From Mesorhizobium sp. M3A.F.Ca.ET.080.04.2.1 (GTDB lineage Bacteria; Pseudomonadota; Alphaproteobacteria; Rhizobiales; Rhizobiaceae), in contig NZ_CP034451.1 of NCBI RefSeq assembly GCF_003952525.1, positions 4,626,501 to 4,690,500 on the forward strand: DNA of 64,000 bases, written 5' to 3'. Made by a program: the position numbers and the translations under genes. This document shows, in pieces, positions 1-8,619 of the stretch. Position 1 is the stretch's first letter. Each line of letters opens with the position of its first letter. The notes beneath the pieces are model-generated. The model had not been told where the DNA came from, did not search any database, and saw only the letters and a list, made by a program, of their open reading frames with translations.

Positions 1-136
1 CTGTAAGCACCGACCAGAAGAACAGAAATCCGCGCATCTCCATCGTGGGCACAACCGCGCTCGGCGGCAGGTGTTCCAATATTAGCAAATAGCTTGTCGC
101 ACTAACCACCGCAGTCCTATCGTCCGGCCATTCCGG

Positions 137-837
137 ATGGAAAAGATGTCCCGCTCCCAACGCCTGCTCGACCTGGTCCAGATCCTGCGCCGCCACCGCC
201 GGCCGGTGAGCGGCCGCATGCTTGCCGGCGAGATGGAAATCTCGATCCGCACGGTTTATCGCGAATCGCGACGCTGCAGGGGCAGGGAGCGCCGATCGAA
301 GGCGAGGCGGGGCTAGGCTACGTGCTGAAGCCCGGCTTCATGCTGCCGCCGCTGATGTTCACGGACGAGGAGATCGAGGCCATCGTGCTTGGCTCGCGCT
401 GGGTCGCCAGGCAGCCGGACAAGCGGCTTGCGGCTGCGGCGACCGACGCGCTGGCCAAGATCGCGGCCGTGCTGCCCGACGATCTGCGTGACAATCTCGA
501 CGCCACGACGCTGCTGGTCGGCCCGCCCGCTGGAGGCGCCGAGGCCATCGATCTTGGCGTCGTGCGCGAGGCGATCCGCAGAGAGCGCAAACTCGGCTTT
601 CGCTATCGTGACGCCGGCGGCGCGGCGTCGCAGCGCATGGTCTGGCCGTTCGCGCTCGGATTCTTCGACAAGGTGCGGGTGATGGCTGCGTGGTGCGAGA
701 CGCGCCAGGACTTCCGGCATTTCCGCGCCGACCGTATGTCCAATCTGACAGCCACCGACATCCGCTATCCGCGCCGCCGCCAGGCAATGCTCAAGGAATG
801 GCGGAGGACGATCGACAAACCGGATAACAAAGTTTAG
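137..837 (+). pseudogene. YafY-type HTH/WYL transcriptional regulator, broken by a one-base deletion
   Basis: Two frames join into one normal regulator of about 232 residues. Translation from ATG 137 (or ATG 146) gives a DeoR-like helix-turn-helix, with SRSQRLLDLVQILRRH and the recognition region MEISIRTVYR. After this arginine the frame derails and stops at 314-316. If one base is restored near 266-267, where CGCGA-ATCGCG should read CGC GAn ATC GCG, the reading continues as IATLQGQGAPIEGEAGLGYV and on through a WYL-type effector domain to the stop at 837. The family usually carries this exact HTH plus WYL layout and often controls a neighbouring small enzyme; here the gene 945-1313 follows 107 bp downstream on the same strand. 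A real pseudogene and a sequencing error cannot be told apart from this sequence alone. Confidence 0.75.
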
Positions 838-944
838 CCGGGTCGCGAGGCCTGAACGCCTCTGCTCGTTGATCGCTGCTGCCAGAATCTGACAGCATCG
901 TATTCTAAGGTCACCAAGGTCGAAACACCCCTTGGAGATCACAC

Positions 945-1313
945 ATGAATACGCCCAACTTCGTCATCCTCTATGTCGACAGCCCCGAGCGGAGCGGTGC
1001 GTTTTACGCCTCGCTGCTCGGACGCGCGCCGGTCGAGGCCTCGCCGACCTTCGTGATGTTCGTGCTCGACAAGGGTTTCAAGCTTGGGCTCTGGTCGCGC
1101 CACGCCGTGGAGCCGGCGGCGGCTGCCGCAGGCGGAGGCGGTGAACTCGTGCTTGCAGTCGAGAATGCGGATGCTGTCGATGCCATGCATGCCGATTGGA
1201 CCGGGCGCGGCCTGAAGATGCTGCAGGCGCCGGTGGATCTGGATTTCGGCCGCACATTCGTCGCGCTCGATCCCGACGGGCATCGGCTGCGGGTGTACTG
1301 GCCGTTCGAGTAG
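945..1313 (+). CDS. VOC (glyoxalase/bleomycin resistance) family protein
   Basis: This 122-residue protein has the single-domain vicinal oxygen chelate fold: an opening beta strand (NFVILYVDSPERSGAFYASL), a central repeat, and the closing strand RTFVALDPDGHRLRVYWPF, typical of the glyoxalase superfamily. Members bind a metal and act on small electrophiles or sequester drugs; the substrate cannot be told from sequence. The ATG follows a weak GGAG at about eight bases. It lies downstream of the YafY-type regulator remnant, the usual partner of this subgroup, so it may have been its target. Its stop codon runs directly into a strong hairpin shared with the converging gene. Confidence 0.75.
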   Translation: MNTPNFVILYVDSPERSGAFYASLLGRAPVEASPTFVMFVLDKGFKLGLWSRHAVEPAAAAAGGGGELVLAVENADAVDAMHADWTGRGLKMLQAPVDLDFGRTFVALDPDGHRLRVYWPFE

Positions 1314-1358
1314 GGGAGTAGGGGAGTAGGCATTGAGTTTCCTTACTCCCCTACTCCC
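1314..1358. terminator. Bidirectional hairpin terminator between converging genes
   Basis: Bases 1314-1330 (GGGAGTAGGGGAGTAGG) pair with 1341-1358 (one bulged T) around a ten-base loop. The stem is built from a repeated GGGGAGTA unit. It starts at the stop codon of the plus gene and contains the last codons and stop of the minus gene, so it sits where both transcripts should end. Confidence 0.6.
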
Positions 1359-2323
1359 TTAGCTTTGAGCGCCTTGTAGACGGCGATGCCGGCGGCGAGG
1401 TCTTCGAGCGCCGCCCCGACCGACTTGAACAGCGTGATCTCGCCGTCGCTCTGCCGGCCCTGTTTCTCGCCGCGCGCCAATTCATGCAGGTCGGCGATGA
1501 TCGCCTCAGGCTTCAGGACACCGGAAACCAAGGGCTGGACGATGTCGCCGGCTTCCTTGGTGGCGCCGGCGCGGGTGTCGACATAAACGCGGGCGCGCGA
1601 AATGGCGTCGTCATCGCTTTCGCGCATGGTCGGCGTGAAACCGCCCACCAAGTCGACATGGGTGCCCGGCTTCAGCAGCGCGCCCTTGATCAGGGGCTCG
1701 CTGGTGATGGTGGCCGACGAGACGATATCGGCTTCGCCAAGCTCGTCGGCGAGGTCGCCGCCAGCGCTTGCGGCAAGCCCCTCGGCGCGCAGGGCGGCCG
1801 CCACCTTCTCGGCATTGGCCGGCGTGCGGTTCCAGATCCGGATGGAACTGATCGGTCGCACCGCCGAATGCGCCTTGGCGAGAAAGGGCGACAACGCTCC
1901 GGCGCCGACCACCAGCAGCCTGGAAGCATCCTTGCGGGCAAGATAGGAGGCGGCGAGCGCCGAGGCGCAGGCGGTGCGCCATTGCGTCAGCCGCTGGCCG
2001 TCGATCAGCGCCTCCGGCTCGCCGGTGACGCCGTCGAGCAGAAGATAGAGCCCCATCACGGCCGGCTTGGCGATGGCGTTGTTGTCCGGCGACACGGTGA
2101 CGATCTTGACGCCGATGTGGCCGCCAGCCGAGGTGCCGGCGGCGTTGAGGTCGGTCCAGGCCGGCATCAGCAGCAGCGTCGAAGCGGCGCCGTCGGGCCG
2201 CTCGACCGTGTGATGGTGGCGAACGGGCTGCACGGCGCCCTCGCGGAAAGCTGCGCGCAGCGTCTCGACCAGGCCTGGAAAGGTCAGAGCCTGATCAACC
2301 TCGGCGGCCGAAATGGTCAGCAT
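1343..2323 (-). CDS. Ornithine cyclodeaminase / mu-crystallin family protein
   Basis: This 326-residue protein matches the family length. The N-terminal half holds the substrate region (PVRHHHTVERPDG, GGHIGVKIVTVSPDN and GQRLTQWRTACASALAA). The Rossmann part begins with RLLVVGAGALSPFLAKAHS and the C-terminal part has DLVGGFTPTMRESDDDAI. Family members include ornithine cyclodeaminase (ornithine to proline plus ammonia), alanine dehydrogenases and ketimine reductases, all NAD(P)-dependent. The exact substrate cannot be assigned. The gene lies only 28 bp after lapA on the same strand, so it may be read through from the sppA-ihfB-lapA unit. Its 3' end is part of the terminator hairpin. Confidence 0.8.
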   Translation of the reverse strand: MLTISAAEVDQALTFPGLVETLRAAFREGAVQPVRHHHTVERPDGAASTLLLMPAWTDLNAAGTSAGGHIGVKIVTVSPDNNAIAKPAVMGLYLLLDGVTGEPEALIDGQRLTQWRTACASALAASYLARKDASRLLVVGAGALSPFLAKAHSAVRPISSIRIWNRTPANAEKVAAALRAEGLAASAGGDLADELGEADIVSSATITSEPLIKGALLKPGTHVDLVGGFTPTMRESDDDAISRARVYVDTRAGATKEAGDIVQPLVSGVLKPEAIIADLHELARGEKQGRQSDGEITLFKSVGAALEDLAAGIAVYKALKAKGVGE

Positions 2324-2351
2324 GGGAGGCTCCGTGGCAGCGAGATGCCGT

Positions 2352-2699
2352 TCAATTCGTCGGCTTCGGCAAGGCGGGACCGCTCGGCGGCGCCGCGGGC
2401 GCGCGACTCACCGCCTGGCGCAGGTTCTCGGCCTCGATACCGCGCTGGCGCGCCAGCTTGCGATAGCGGCCCTGCTTCACCCAGGTCGCCATGCTGCCGA
2501 CAATCATGCCGGCGGCAAGCGCCAGGAACAGGAAGATGAAGAGCGGCAGCGTCAGCGTGAGAGCGGGATTGCCGGGGTTGAACGGATCAAGCGTGAAGGC
2601 GACCGGACCGCGATTGGCGACGGCGAGCGCGATCAGAATGACGGCTAGCGGCACGAAGACCACGACGAGCATGAAGCGATTGAACATCTGGTTTCCCAT
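2352..2699 (-). CDS. lapA: LapA-domain (DUF1049) inner-membrane protein
   Basis: This 115-residue protein has two hydrophobic segments (about residues 9-28 and 48-70) separated by the conserved stretch VANRGPVAFTLDPFNP, followed by a cytoplasmic tail with WVKQGRYRKLARQRG. That is the layout of LapA (YciS), which in E. coli works with LapB in controlling LPS synthesis; the role in rhizobia is inferred. It follows ihfB by 53 bp, a gene order common in Rhizobiales. The start could instead be the methionine at residue 5. Confidence 0.75.
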   Translation of the reverse strand: MGNQMFNRFMLVVVFVPLAVILIALAVANRGPVAFTLDPFNPGNPALTLTLPLFIFLFLALAAGMIVGSMATWVKQGRYRKLARQRGIEAENLRQAVSRAPAAPPSGPALPKPTN

Positions 2700-2752
2700 G
2701 GAAAGGCGGGCACTGCCGAAGTGGCCTCGTTCGACCCCGGCCGGCGGCGCGC

Positions 2753-3037
2753 CTATTTGCCGCCGTTCAGCCTTTCACGCAACTCTTTGCCGGTCTTGAA
2801 GAACGGTACCCACTTCTCCTCCACCTCGACGGACTCGCCGGTACGCGGGTTGCGGCCGGTGCGGGCGGGGCGGTTTTTCACCGAAAAGGCACCGAAGCCA
2901 CGCAATTCCACCCGGTTGCCTTCGGCAAGCGCGTCGGTGATCTCGTCGAAGATCGCGCCGACGATGTTTTCGACGTCGCGCAGGAAAAGGTGCGGGTTGC
3001 GCGCGGCAATGATCTGCACAAGTTCGGATTTGATCAT
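2753..3037 (-). CDS. ihfB: Integration host factor subunit beta
   Basis: This 94-residue protein is a full-length HU/IHF-type DNA-bending subunit. It starts [15 protein letters not shown], has the dimer core [19 protein letters not shown], and carries the signature [18 protein letters not shown] followed by the DNA-inserting arm [10 protein letters not shown]. The beta rather than alpha assignment rests on the N-terminus and the ihfB-lapA neighbourhood. IHF bends DNA at specific sites and helps sigma-54 promoters, and rpoN lies nearby on the other strand. The upstream 77 bp contain an A+T-rich stretch with the element TATCAG-N5-TTT, close to an IHF consensus, which would fit autoregulation. 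Confidence 0.92.
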   Translation of the reverse strand: MIKSELVQIIAARNPHLFLRDVENIVGAIFDEITDALAEGNRVELRGFGAFSVKNRPARTGRNPRTGESVEVEEKWVPFFKTGKELRERLNGGK

Positions 3038-3114
3038 AAGTACGTTCCCCGTAAACCACTGCGGTCAATTATCAGGATGATTTTATTTGCTTTTTTCACT
3101 CATCCCAACGGGCG

Positions 3115-4074
3115 TCAAGGGTGCCAGACCGAAACGAGACCGTCAAGAAACATGCGGTCGGCACCAAGCTCGTGGATGAGGTCGCCACCGGCATCCGGGA
3201 GGCCGAGCGCGCGGGCCATGGTCTTGGCCATGGATTCGGAGAACAGGAAACTGCCGCGCCTGTCCTTGTCCTTCCACTCGATGACCTTCAGCTTGGCATC
3301 GACGCCCTTGCTGGCCAGCCAGTTGACGGCTTCGGTCTCACCGCCGACCGCGTCGACCAGATGGTTGGCGAGCGCCTGGCGCCCGGTGAAGATCGAGCCG
3401 TCGGCAAGCGCCAGCGCCTGCTCGCGCGTCATCTTGCGGCGTTCGGCGACGATGCCGACGAACCAGTCATAGCTGTCGAGGATGAGCTTGCGCACCATGG
3501 CGCGCTCCTCGTCATTGGTCGGCTTGAAAGGCGAAGGCGAAGCCTTGAGCGGCGAGGATTTCACCTCCTCGAGCTTGATGCCGAGCTTGTCCATCAGGCC
3601 GCTGACATCGGGATACTGGATCAGCACGCCGATCGAGCCGACAATGGAGGTCTTGCGGGCAACGATGTGGTCGGCGGCGCTGGCAATCATATAGCCGGCG
3701 GATGCCGCGAGCGTCCCGACCTCAGCCACGACCGGCTTTTCGCCGGCAAGCTTGCGCACTTCCTCATAGATCGATTCGCCGCCGACCGTGGTGCCGCCGG
3801 GCGAATCGATCGACAGGATGACGCCTTTCACCGTCGAGGACTGACGAATGGCCTCCAGCCTTTTGATCAGTTCATCGTCTTCCGTGATGGTGCCTTCGAT
3901 CTTGACCCTGGCGATGTGATTGACCGCCTGGCCGGCGAACTCGTCATCGTAGACCCATGCCGAAAAGGCGATCAGCGCAGCCGCCAGGACGACAAACGCG
4001 GCCACGCGCCAAAACGTCAGCTTGCGGCGCAAGCGGCGGCGGTCGATCAGGTCGTCGGCTCTCATTGCCATCAT
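3115..4074 (-). CDS. sppA: Signal peptide peptidase SppA, S49 family
   Basis: This 319-residue, short-form SppA degrades released signal peptides in the inner membrane. A positively charged N-terminus (DLIDRRRLRRKLTFWR) precedes one membrane span at about residues 22-43. The protease core has GVILSIDSPGGTTVGGESIY, the nucleophile serine in TLAASAGYMIASAAD, and a lysine in SPLKASPSPF that fits the family's Ser-Lys dyad. I chose ATG 4074 because GAGG sits about five bases upstream; a GTG at 4083 is also in frame. It heads the sppA-ihfB-lapA unit and is divergent from lptC. Confidence 0.9.
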   Translation of the reverse strand: MMAMRADDLIDRRRLRRKLTFWRVAAFVVLAAALIAFSAWVYDDEFAGQAVNHIARVKIEGTITEDDELIKRLEAIRQSSTVKGVILSIDSPGGTTVGGESIYEEVRKLAGEKPVVAEVGTLAASAGYMIASAADHIVARKTSIVGSIGVLIQYPDVSGLMDKLGIKLEEVKSSPLKASPSPFKPTNDEERAMVRKLILDSYDWFVGIVAERRKMTREQALALADGSIFTGRQALANHLVDAVGGETEAVNWLASKGVDAKLKVIEWKDKDRRGSFLFSESMAKTMARALGLPDAGGDLIHELGADRMFLDGLVSVWHP

Positions 4075-4373
4075 CAGCCTCACAATGGGTGGGAAAGGAC
4101 GCTTTTAAAGCAACCGCCCGCGCCCGGCTACCGTTTCCTGAACGGACCTTGGCTGACCGAAGCCGTCACCTACCGTCACCACGCTTTCACGAAAATTTAA
4201 CGCTGCCGGTCCCTATCTGCTATGAAGGGTAGTAGGTTCTGTCGAATTCCGTCGCGGTTCTGCCGCGGCGGGTGTCATATTTTTGCAGTTTTCCTCCGCT
4301 TGTGCTTGCGTGCGGGGGCCGGCATACCACCTATAGGCGGTGTTTGGCGGGCAAGGGCTCCATAGAAACAGTC
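4075..4373. other. Divergent intergenic region sppA / lptC
   Basis: About 300 bp separate the two divergent starts and should hold promoters for both units. I see no gene here. A weak in-frame extension of lptC upstream of 4374 lacks the character of the family and is not used. No clear operator or terminator could be recognised. Confidence 0.5.
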
Positions 4374-5087
4374 ATGTTGGCGCGATCTGAAAAAACGAGC
4401 GATGCCGAGACGGTGCCGGCTGCCGAGGGGCCGGCCAGCACGCGGGGCGATGCCTTCGATCGGGCGCAGCGCCATTCGCGCCGCGTGCGCGTGCTGAAAT
4501 TCGCCGTGCCGCTGCTTGCGGCCGCCATTGCGGTCGCTTTCCCGGTCTATTCCTATCTTGCCGCTCCAGTTTCGGTCTCGGTGCAGGCAGACGGCAGCGC
4601 GTTCTCCAACGGCAAGCTGGTGATGGCCAATCCCAAGCTCAACGGCTTCACCAAGCAGAAGCTGCCCTACTCGTTGACGGCGACCAGGGCGACGCAGGAC
4701 GTCGGCAAGCAAGGAATCATCGATCTCGAAGGTATCAACGCCAAATTGCCGGTGGCCGCCGACAACGTCGTGTCGGTCGACGCCGCACACGGCATCTACG
4801 ACCGCGACGCCAACACGATGGACCTCACCAGCGACGTCACGGTGAGGACCAGCGACGGCATGCTGGCCACGTTCAAATCGGTCTTCCTAGACATGGGCAA
4901 AGGCTCTATGAAGACCGACAAACCGGTCGATGTAAGCCGAGGCGGGTCGCGCATTACCGCGGACTCGTTGTCGGTCCAGGACAATGGCAAGCTCGTCGTT
5001 TTCGAGAACCGGGTGCGCGTCAACATCGATCCGGCCAGCCTGAAGGCGGCAGAGGCAAAGAGCGGAGAGCAGAATGCGTCCCAGTAG
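4374..5087 (+). CDS. lptC: LPS export protein LptC
   Basis: This 237-residue protein has a cytoplasmic N-terminus, one membrane span (about residues 40-62, KFAVPLLAAAIAVAFPVYSY) and a periplasmic beta-jellyroll domain. LptC anchors the Lpt bridge, receiving LPS from LptB2FG and passing it to LptA. The start at MLARSEKTSD fits the usual length; an upstream extension in frame to 4272 lacks family features. It overlaps lptA by 14 bp and forms the operon lptC-lptA-lptB-rpoN. Confidence 0.88.
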   Translation: MLARSEKTSDAETVPAAEGPASTRGDAFDRAQRHSRRVRVLKFAVPLLAAAIAVAFPVYSYLAAPVSVSVQADGSAFSNGKLVMANPKLNGFTKQKLPYSLTATRATQDVGKQGIIDLEGINAKLPVAADNVVSVDAAHGIYDRDANTMDLTSDVTVRTSDGMLATFKSVFLDMGKGSMKTDKPVDVSRGGSRITADSLSVQDNGKLVVFENRVRVNIDPASLKAAEAKSGEQNASQ

Positions 5088-5655
5088 TGCGGCACGGCTT
5101 CCAGGCGCGTCCTTAGCGCTGCTGTTGCTGGGTGCGGCGTCCGCGCTTGCGCAGTCGGGAGCGACCAGCCAGATGCCCGGCCTGAAATTGTCCGGCGACC
5201 AGCCGATCCAGATCGAGAGCGACAAGCTGGAGGTCCGGCAGGCCGACAGCGTGGCCGTGTTCAGCGGCAACGTCACGGTCACCCAGGGGCCGACCCTGCT
5301 CAAGGCAGGCAAGATGACGGTCTATTATGTCAAGGATCCCAACGCGCCCAAGGGCGCGGCGGCCGGTGCATCGGCAATGACCGGCGCCGGCAACATCGAT
5401 CACCTGGTGGTCGAGAACAGGGTCTACATCAAATCGAACGACCAGATCGCTACCGGCGACACCGGCACATTCGACATGAAGACGCAGGTGCTCGTGCTTT
5501 CCGGCAACGAAGTCGTCCTGTCGCAGGGCGACAATGTGCTGAAGGGCTGCAAGCTGACGGTGCAGATGAAGAGCGGTCTCGGCAATGTCGACGGCTGCGG
5601 CAAGCGCGTCATGATGTCGTTCACGCCCCAGAAGCAGGGAGCGGCGAACAAGTAA
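5074..5655 (+). CDS. lptA: LPS transport periplasmic protein LptA
   Basis: This 193-residue protein starts with a signal peptide (about residues 1-26, ending ASALAQ), followed by an OstA-type beta domain: [40 protein letters not shown] and [19 protein letters not shown]. LptA oligomers bridge the periplasm between LptC and LptD and carry LPS outward. The ATG overlaps the end of lptC and the stop overlaps the lptB start by one base (TAATG), implying translational coupling. Confidence 0.9.
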   Translation: MRPSSAARLPGASLALLLLGAASALAQSGATSQMPGLKLSGDQPIQIESDKLEVRQADSVAVFSGNVTVTQGPTLLKAGKMTVYYVKDPNAPKGAAAGASAMTGAGNIDHLVVENRVYIKSNDQIATGDTGTFDMKTQVLVLSGNEVVLSQGDNVLKGCKLTVQMKSGLGNVDGCGKRVMMSFTPQKQGAANK

Positions 5656-6473
5656 TGGCCGGCGTATCATCGCTGCTGGCCCGACTCCCGGGGCGGGCGG
5701 CCGGCAAGCCGGCTGCGCCGGCCACGGTCAGCGCCGAGAAGGCGAAGTTCAAGGGCACCCTGATCGCCAAGGGCCTGACCAAGAGCTACAAGGGCCGCAA
5801 GGTCGTCAGCGGCGTGACGCTGGGCGTGCGGGCCGGCGAGGCCGTCGGTCTGCTTGGGCCCAACGGCGCCGGCAAGACCACCTGTTTCTACATGGTCACC
5901 GGCCTGGTGCCGGTGGACGAGGGCACGATCGAGATCGACGGCTTTGACGTCACCTCGATGCCAATGTATCGCCGCGCCCGCCTCGGCATCGGCTATCTGC
6001 CGCAGGAAGCCTCGATCTTCCGCGGCCTCAGCGTCGAGCAAAACATCCGCGCCGTGCTGGAAGTGGTCGAGAAGAGCCGCAAGGAGCGCGAGCGCTCGCT
6101 CGACGAACTGCTCGAGGAATTCCATATCAGCCATTTGCGCAAGGCGCCTTCGCTGTCGCTCTCCGGCGGCGAAAGACGCCGCCTGGAAATCGCGCGCGCA
6201 TTGGCGACGCGCCCGGCCTACATGCTGCTCGACGAACCGTTTGCAGGCATCGACCCGATTGCGGTTGCAGACATCCAGCAACTCGTGCGCCATCTCACCG
6301 CGCGCGGCATCGGGGTGCTGATCACCGATCACAATGTGCGCGAGACGCTCGGTCTCATCGACCGCGCCTACATCATCCATGCCGGCCAGGTGCTGACGCA
6401 TGGCCGCGCCGACGAGATCGTCGCCAACGCCGATGTCCGGCGCCTCTATCTCGGCGAGGGCTTTACGCTCTGA
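5655..6473 (+). CDS. lptB: LPS export ABC transporter ATPase LptB
   Basis: This 272-residue ABC ATPase powers LPS extraction from the inner membrane with LptFG and LptC. Walker A is at residues 68-75 (GPNGAGKT), the Q-loop lies in [10 protein letters not shown], the signature LSGGE is at 169-173, Walker B (MLLDEP) is at about 190-195 and the switch histidine is in [11 protein letters not shown]. The domain from residue 34 on is standard. The 33-residue alanine-rich N-terminal extension is seen in rhizobial LptB proteins and is not part of the E. coli form. rpoN follows 195 bp downstream. Confidence 0.93.
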   Translation: MAGVSSLLARLPGRAAGKPAAPATVSAEKAKFKGTLIAKGLTKSYKGRKVVSGVTLGVRAGEAVGLLGPNGAGKTTCFYMVTGLVPVDEGTIEIDGFDVTSMPMYRRARLGIGYLPQEASIFRGLSVEQNIRAVLEVVEKSRKERERSLDELLEEFHISHLRKAPSLSLSGGERRRLEIARALATRPAYMLLDEPFAGIDPIAVADIQQLVRHLTARGIGVLITDHNVRETLGLIDRAYIIHAGQVLTHGRADEIVANADVRRLYLGEGFTL

Positions 6474-6668
6474 GCGTAAGATACAGTTCCGGGTGATTCC
6501 GGCGGATTTCGACTCCTTGCTCGCGATTCCGACCGCAGATAACGCTCCGGTAAGCGGCCTTTGCTAGCGTTTGCCTTGACAAGCAAAAGCCGGGCCAGTT
6601 TCTATTCCCGGTCGGCAAATTCTGCTTCGGCACAGTCCGATGCATAGACGAGGCGTTTGAACCAAACC

Positions 6669-8198
6669 ATGGCGCTGGCGGCCAAACTGCAGCTCAGACA
6701 GTCCCAGTCGCTGGTGATGACGCCGCAGCTGATGCAGTCGATCCGGCTGCTGCAACTCACCCATATCGAACTGGAACGCTTCATCGACGATGAGATCGAG
6801 CGCAATCCTCTGCTCGAGCGTGCCGAGCCGCAGGATGATGCGGCGAGCGAACCCGAGCAGAAGAGCGAAGCCGCTTCGGAGCCTGGCGCCGACGGCGACT
6901 GGTTCGAGAGCGAGGCGGAGTGGAGCGCCGAGGCGATCTCGGAAAAACTCGATTCTTCACTGGAAAACCTGTTCCCCGACGATCCTGGCACCCGTGAACG
7001 GCTCGGTCCCGACCTGACGGCGCAATGGAAGTCGGCCTCCGGATCCGGCGTCGGCGCTTCGTCGTCGGAGGGGTTCGATGTCGGCGACATGGCCGCCAGC
7101 GCGGCCACGCTGCGCGAGCATGTCGGCGAGCAGATCGCCCTTGCCTTCCACGCGCCGGCAGCGCGCTTCATCGCCGGGGAACTGGCCGATGGCCTCGACG
7201 AAGCTGGTTATCTGCGAGTCGACTTGAAGGAAGTCGCCGCGCGGCTGGGCGCTGACGAAGCGGCTGTGGCGCGGGTGTTGGAGGTGTGCCAAAGCTTCGA
7301 GCCGGCCGGCCTGTTTGCCCGCGACCTGGCCGAATGCCTGTCGCTGCAACTTGCCGTGCGCGACCGGCTCGATCCGGCCATGAAGGTGCTGGTTGCCAAT
7401 CTCGAGCTTCTGGCACGGCGGGATTTCCAGACCCTGAAGCGGATTTGCGGCGTCGACGAGGAAGACCTTCTCGACATGCTGGCGGAGATCCGGGCGCTCG
7501 ATCCGCGGCCCGGAATGGCGTTTTCAGGTGGCGCGAGCGACGCCATCGTGGCCGACGTCGAGGTGCGGGCGGCCGCCGACGGCAGCTGGGCGGTCGAGCT
7601 CAACGCCGATACGCTGCCGCGGGTGCTGGTCGACCAGGTCTATTTCGCCCGTGTCTCCAGCCATGCCAAGGACCAGGCGGAAAAGGATTTTCTGGCCGAG
7701 TGCCTGCAGAACGCCAATTGGCTGACGCGCAGCCTCGACCAGCGGGCCAGGACGATTTTGAAGGTGGCTTCGGAGATCGTGCGCCAGCAGGACGCGTTCC
7801 TCGTCCATGGCGTGCGTCACCTCAAGCCGCTCAACCTGCGCACGGTGGCCGACGCGATCGGCATGCACGAATCGACGGTCAGCCGCGTCACCGCCAACAA
7901 ATACATGCTGACGCCGCGCGGAGTGTTCGAGCTGCGCTACTTCTTCACCGCCTCGATCGCTTCGGCGGCCGGCGGCGAGGCGCATTCGTCGGAAGCCGTG
8001 CGCGATCGCATCAAGCAACTGATCGATGAGGAAAAGCCCGTCGACGTGCTTTCCGACGATGCTATCGTCGACATGCTGAAGGAGAGCGGCGTCGACATTG
8101 CCCGGCGCACCGTGGCCAAATACCGGGAAGGAATGAACATACCTTCCTCGGTCCAGCGGCGACGCGAGAAGAGGGCGCTGGCCAACGCAGGGCGCTAA
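6669..8198 (+). CDS. rpoN: RNA polymerase sigma-54 factor
   Basis: This 509-residue protein is a complete sigma-54. Region I begins LQLRQSQSLVMTPQLMQSIR, the part contacted by AAA+ activators. An acidic region II follows, then the core-binding domain, an HTH (AIGMHESTVSRVTANKYM) and the C-terminal RpoN box ARRTVAKYREGMNIPSS that reads the -24 element. I use ATG 6669 because family members start M-A-L-x-A-K; a TTG at 6657 is in frame. Sigma-54 directs nitrogen, dicarboxylate and other activator-dependent genes. The order lptB-rpoN-hpf-ptsN is conserved in alphaproteobacteria. Confidence 0.95.
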   Translation: MALAAKLQLRQSQSLVMTPQLMQSIRLLQLTHIELERFIDDEIERNPLLERAEPQDDAASEPEQKSEAASEPGADGDWFESEAEWSAEAISEKLDSSLENLFPDDPGTRERLGPDLTAQWKSASGSGVGASSSEGFDVGDMAASAATLREHVGEQIALAFHAPAARFIAGELADGLDEAGYLRVDLKEVAARLGADEAAVARVLEVCQSFEPAGLFARDLAECLSLQLAVRDRLDPAMKVLVANLELLARRDFQTLKRICGVDEEDLLDMLAEIRALDPRPGMAFSGGASDAIVADVEVRAAADGSWAVELNADTLPRVLVDQVYFARVSSHAKDQAEKDFLAECLQNANWLTRSLDQRARTILKVASEIVRQQDAFLVHGVRHLKPLNLRTVADAIGMHESTVSRVTANKYMLTPRGVFELRYFFTASIASAAGGEAHSSEAVRDRIKQLIDEEKPVDVLSDDAIVDMLKESGVDIARRTVAKYREGMNIPSSVQRRREKRALANAGR

Positions 8199-8204
8199 TG
8201 CCCA

Positions 8205-8331
8205 TCGAGATTCAGGTGATGCCGGCCTGCGAATGCTGGTGTTCCGCGCTTCTGGTACTCACGGACCAAAACTGTGCTCCGTTCCGGTTCCCGCAAACCC
8301 CATGCTCGTCTCGGCCTGACCTGAATCTCGA
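8205..8331. repeat. 127-bp intergenic element bounded by perfect 13-bp inverted repeats
   Basis: Bases 8205-8217 (TCGAGATTCAGGT) and 8319-8331 (ACCTGAATCTCGA) are exact reverse complements separated by 101 bp. The element starts six bases after the rpoN stop and holds no gene. It may be a rhizobial intergenic mosaic or palindromic repeat, a MITE-like remnant or a long stem terminator. Confidence 0.55.
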
Positions 8332-8383
8332 CAGACCTTGGTAACGTTCCGGCTTTGCCGGATTTCCACAGCTTCGCAGTTCA

Positions 8384-8619
8384 TTGACAAGCCGCGATGA
8401 AGTGGCTAGAAGCCCGCCCGCATGAGACGGGGCCCTGATGGCCGCACGCGGACGGGTCCGCCAAGGCGAAAGTCTTGGACGGCCAATAAGGCAACTTGTG
8501 ATCAACCGGAAAGTTCAGGGTTAAAATCGGCGCGCGCGCCGCCGCAAAGCTTGTGCGCGCGTGCCACGGGTATAAACTCGGAACAGTTTGAAGCCTGAGC
8601 AAGGAAGGTCAGTTTTCAG
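8384..8619 (+). promoter_or_regulatory. Putative hpf promoter and long 5' leader
   Basis: TTGACA at 8384-8389 and CTAGAA at 8406-8411, 16 bases apart, resemble an alphaproteobacterial housekeeping promoter. Transcription from there would leave a leader of about 200 bases before the hpf ATG. Within it CCAAG (8461-8465) pairs with CTTGG (8474-8478) around a GCGAAAGT loop. The remaining leader is GC-rich with a CGCGCGCGCC run. No known riboswitch was recognised. Confidence 0.35.

Noticed and set aside
1..46. A possible minus-strand gene start (MEMRGFLFFWSVLT) running off the left edge
   Set aside because: Only 15 codons are visible and no ribosome binding site precedes the ATG, so it cannot be supported.
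3040..3115. IHF-like site TATCAG-N5-TTT upstream of ihfB as an autoregulatory site
   Set aside because: The spacing is one base longer than the consensus, so it is mentioned only in the ihfB entry and not listed as a feature.
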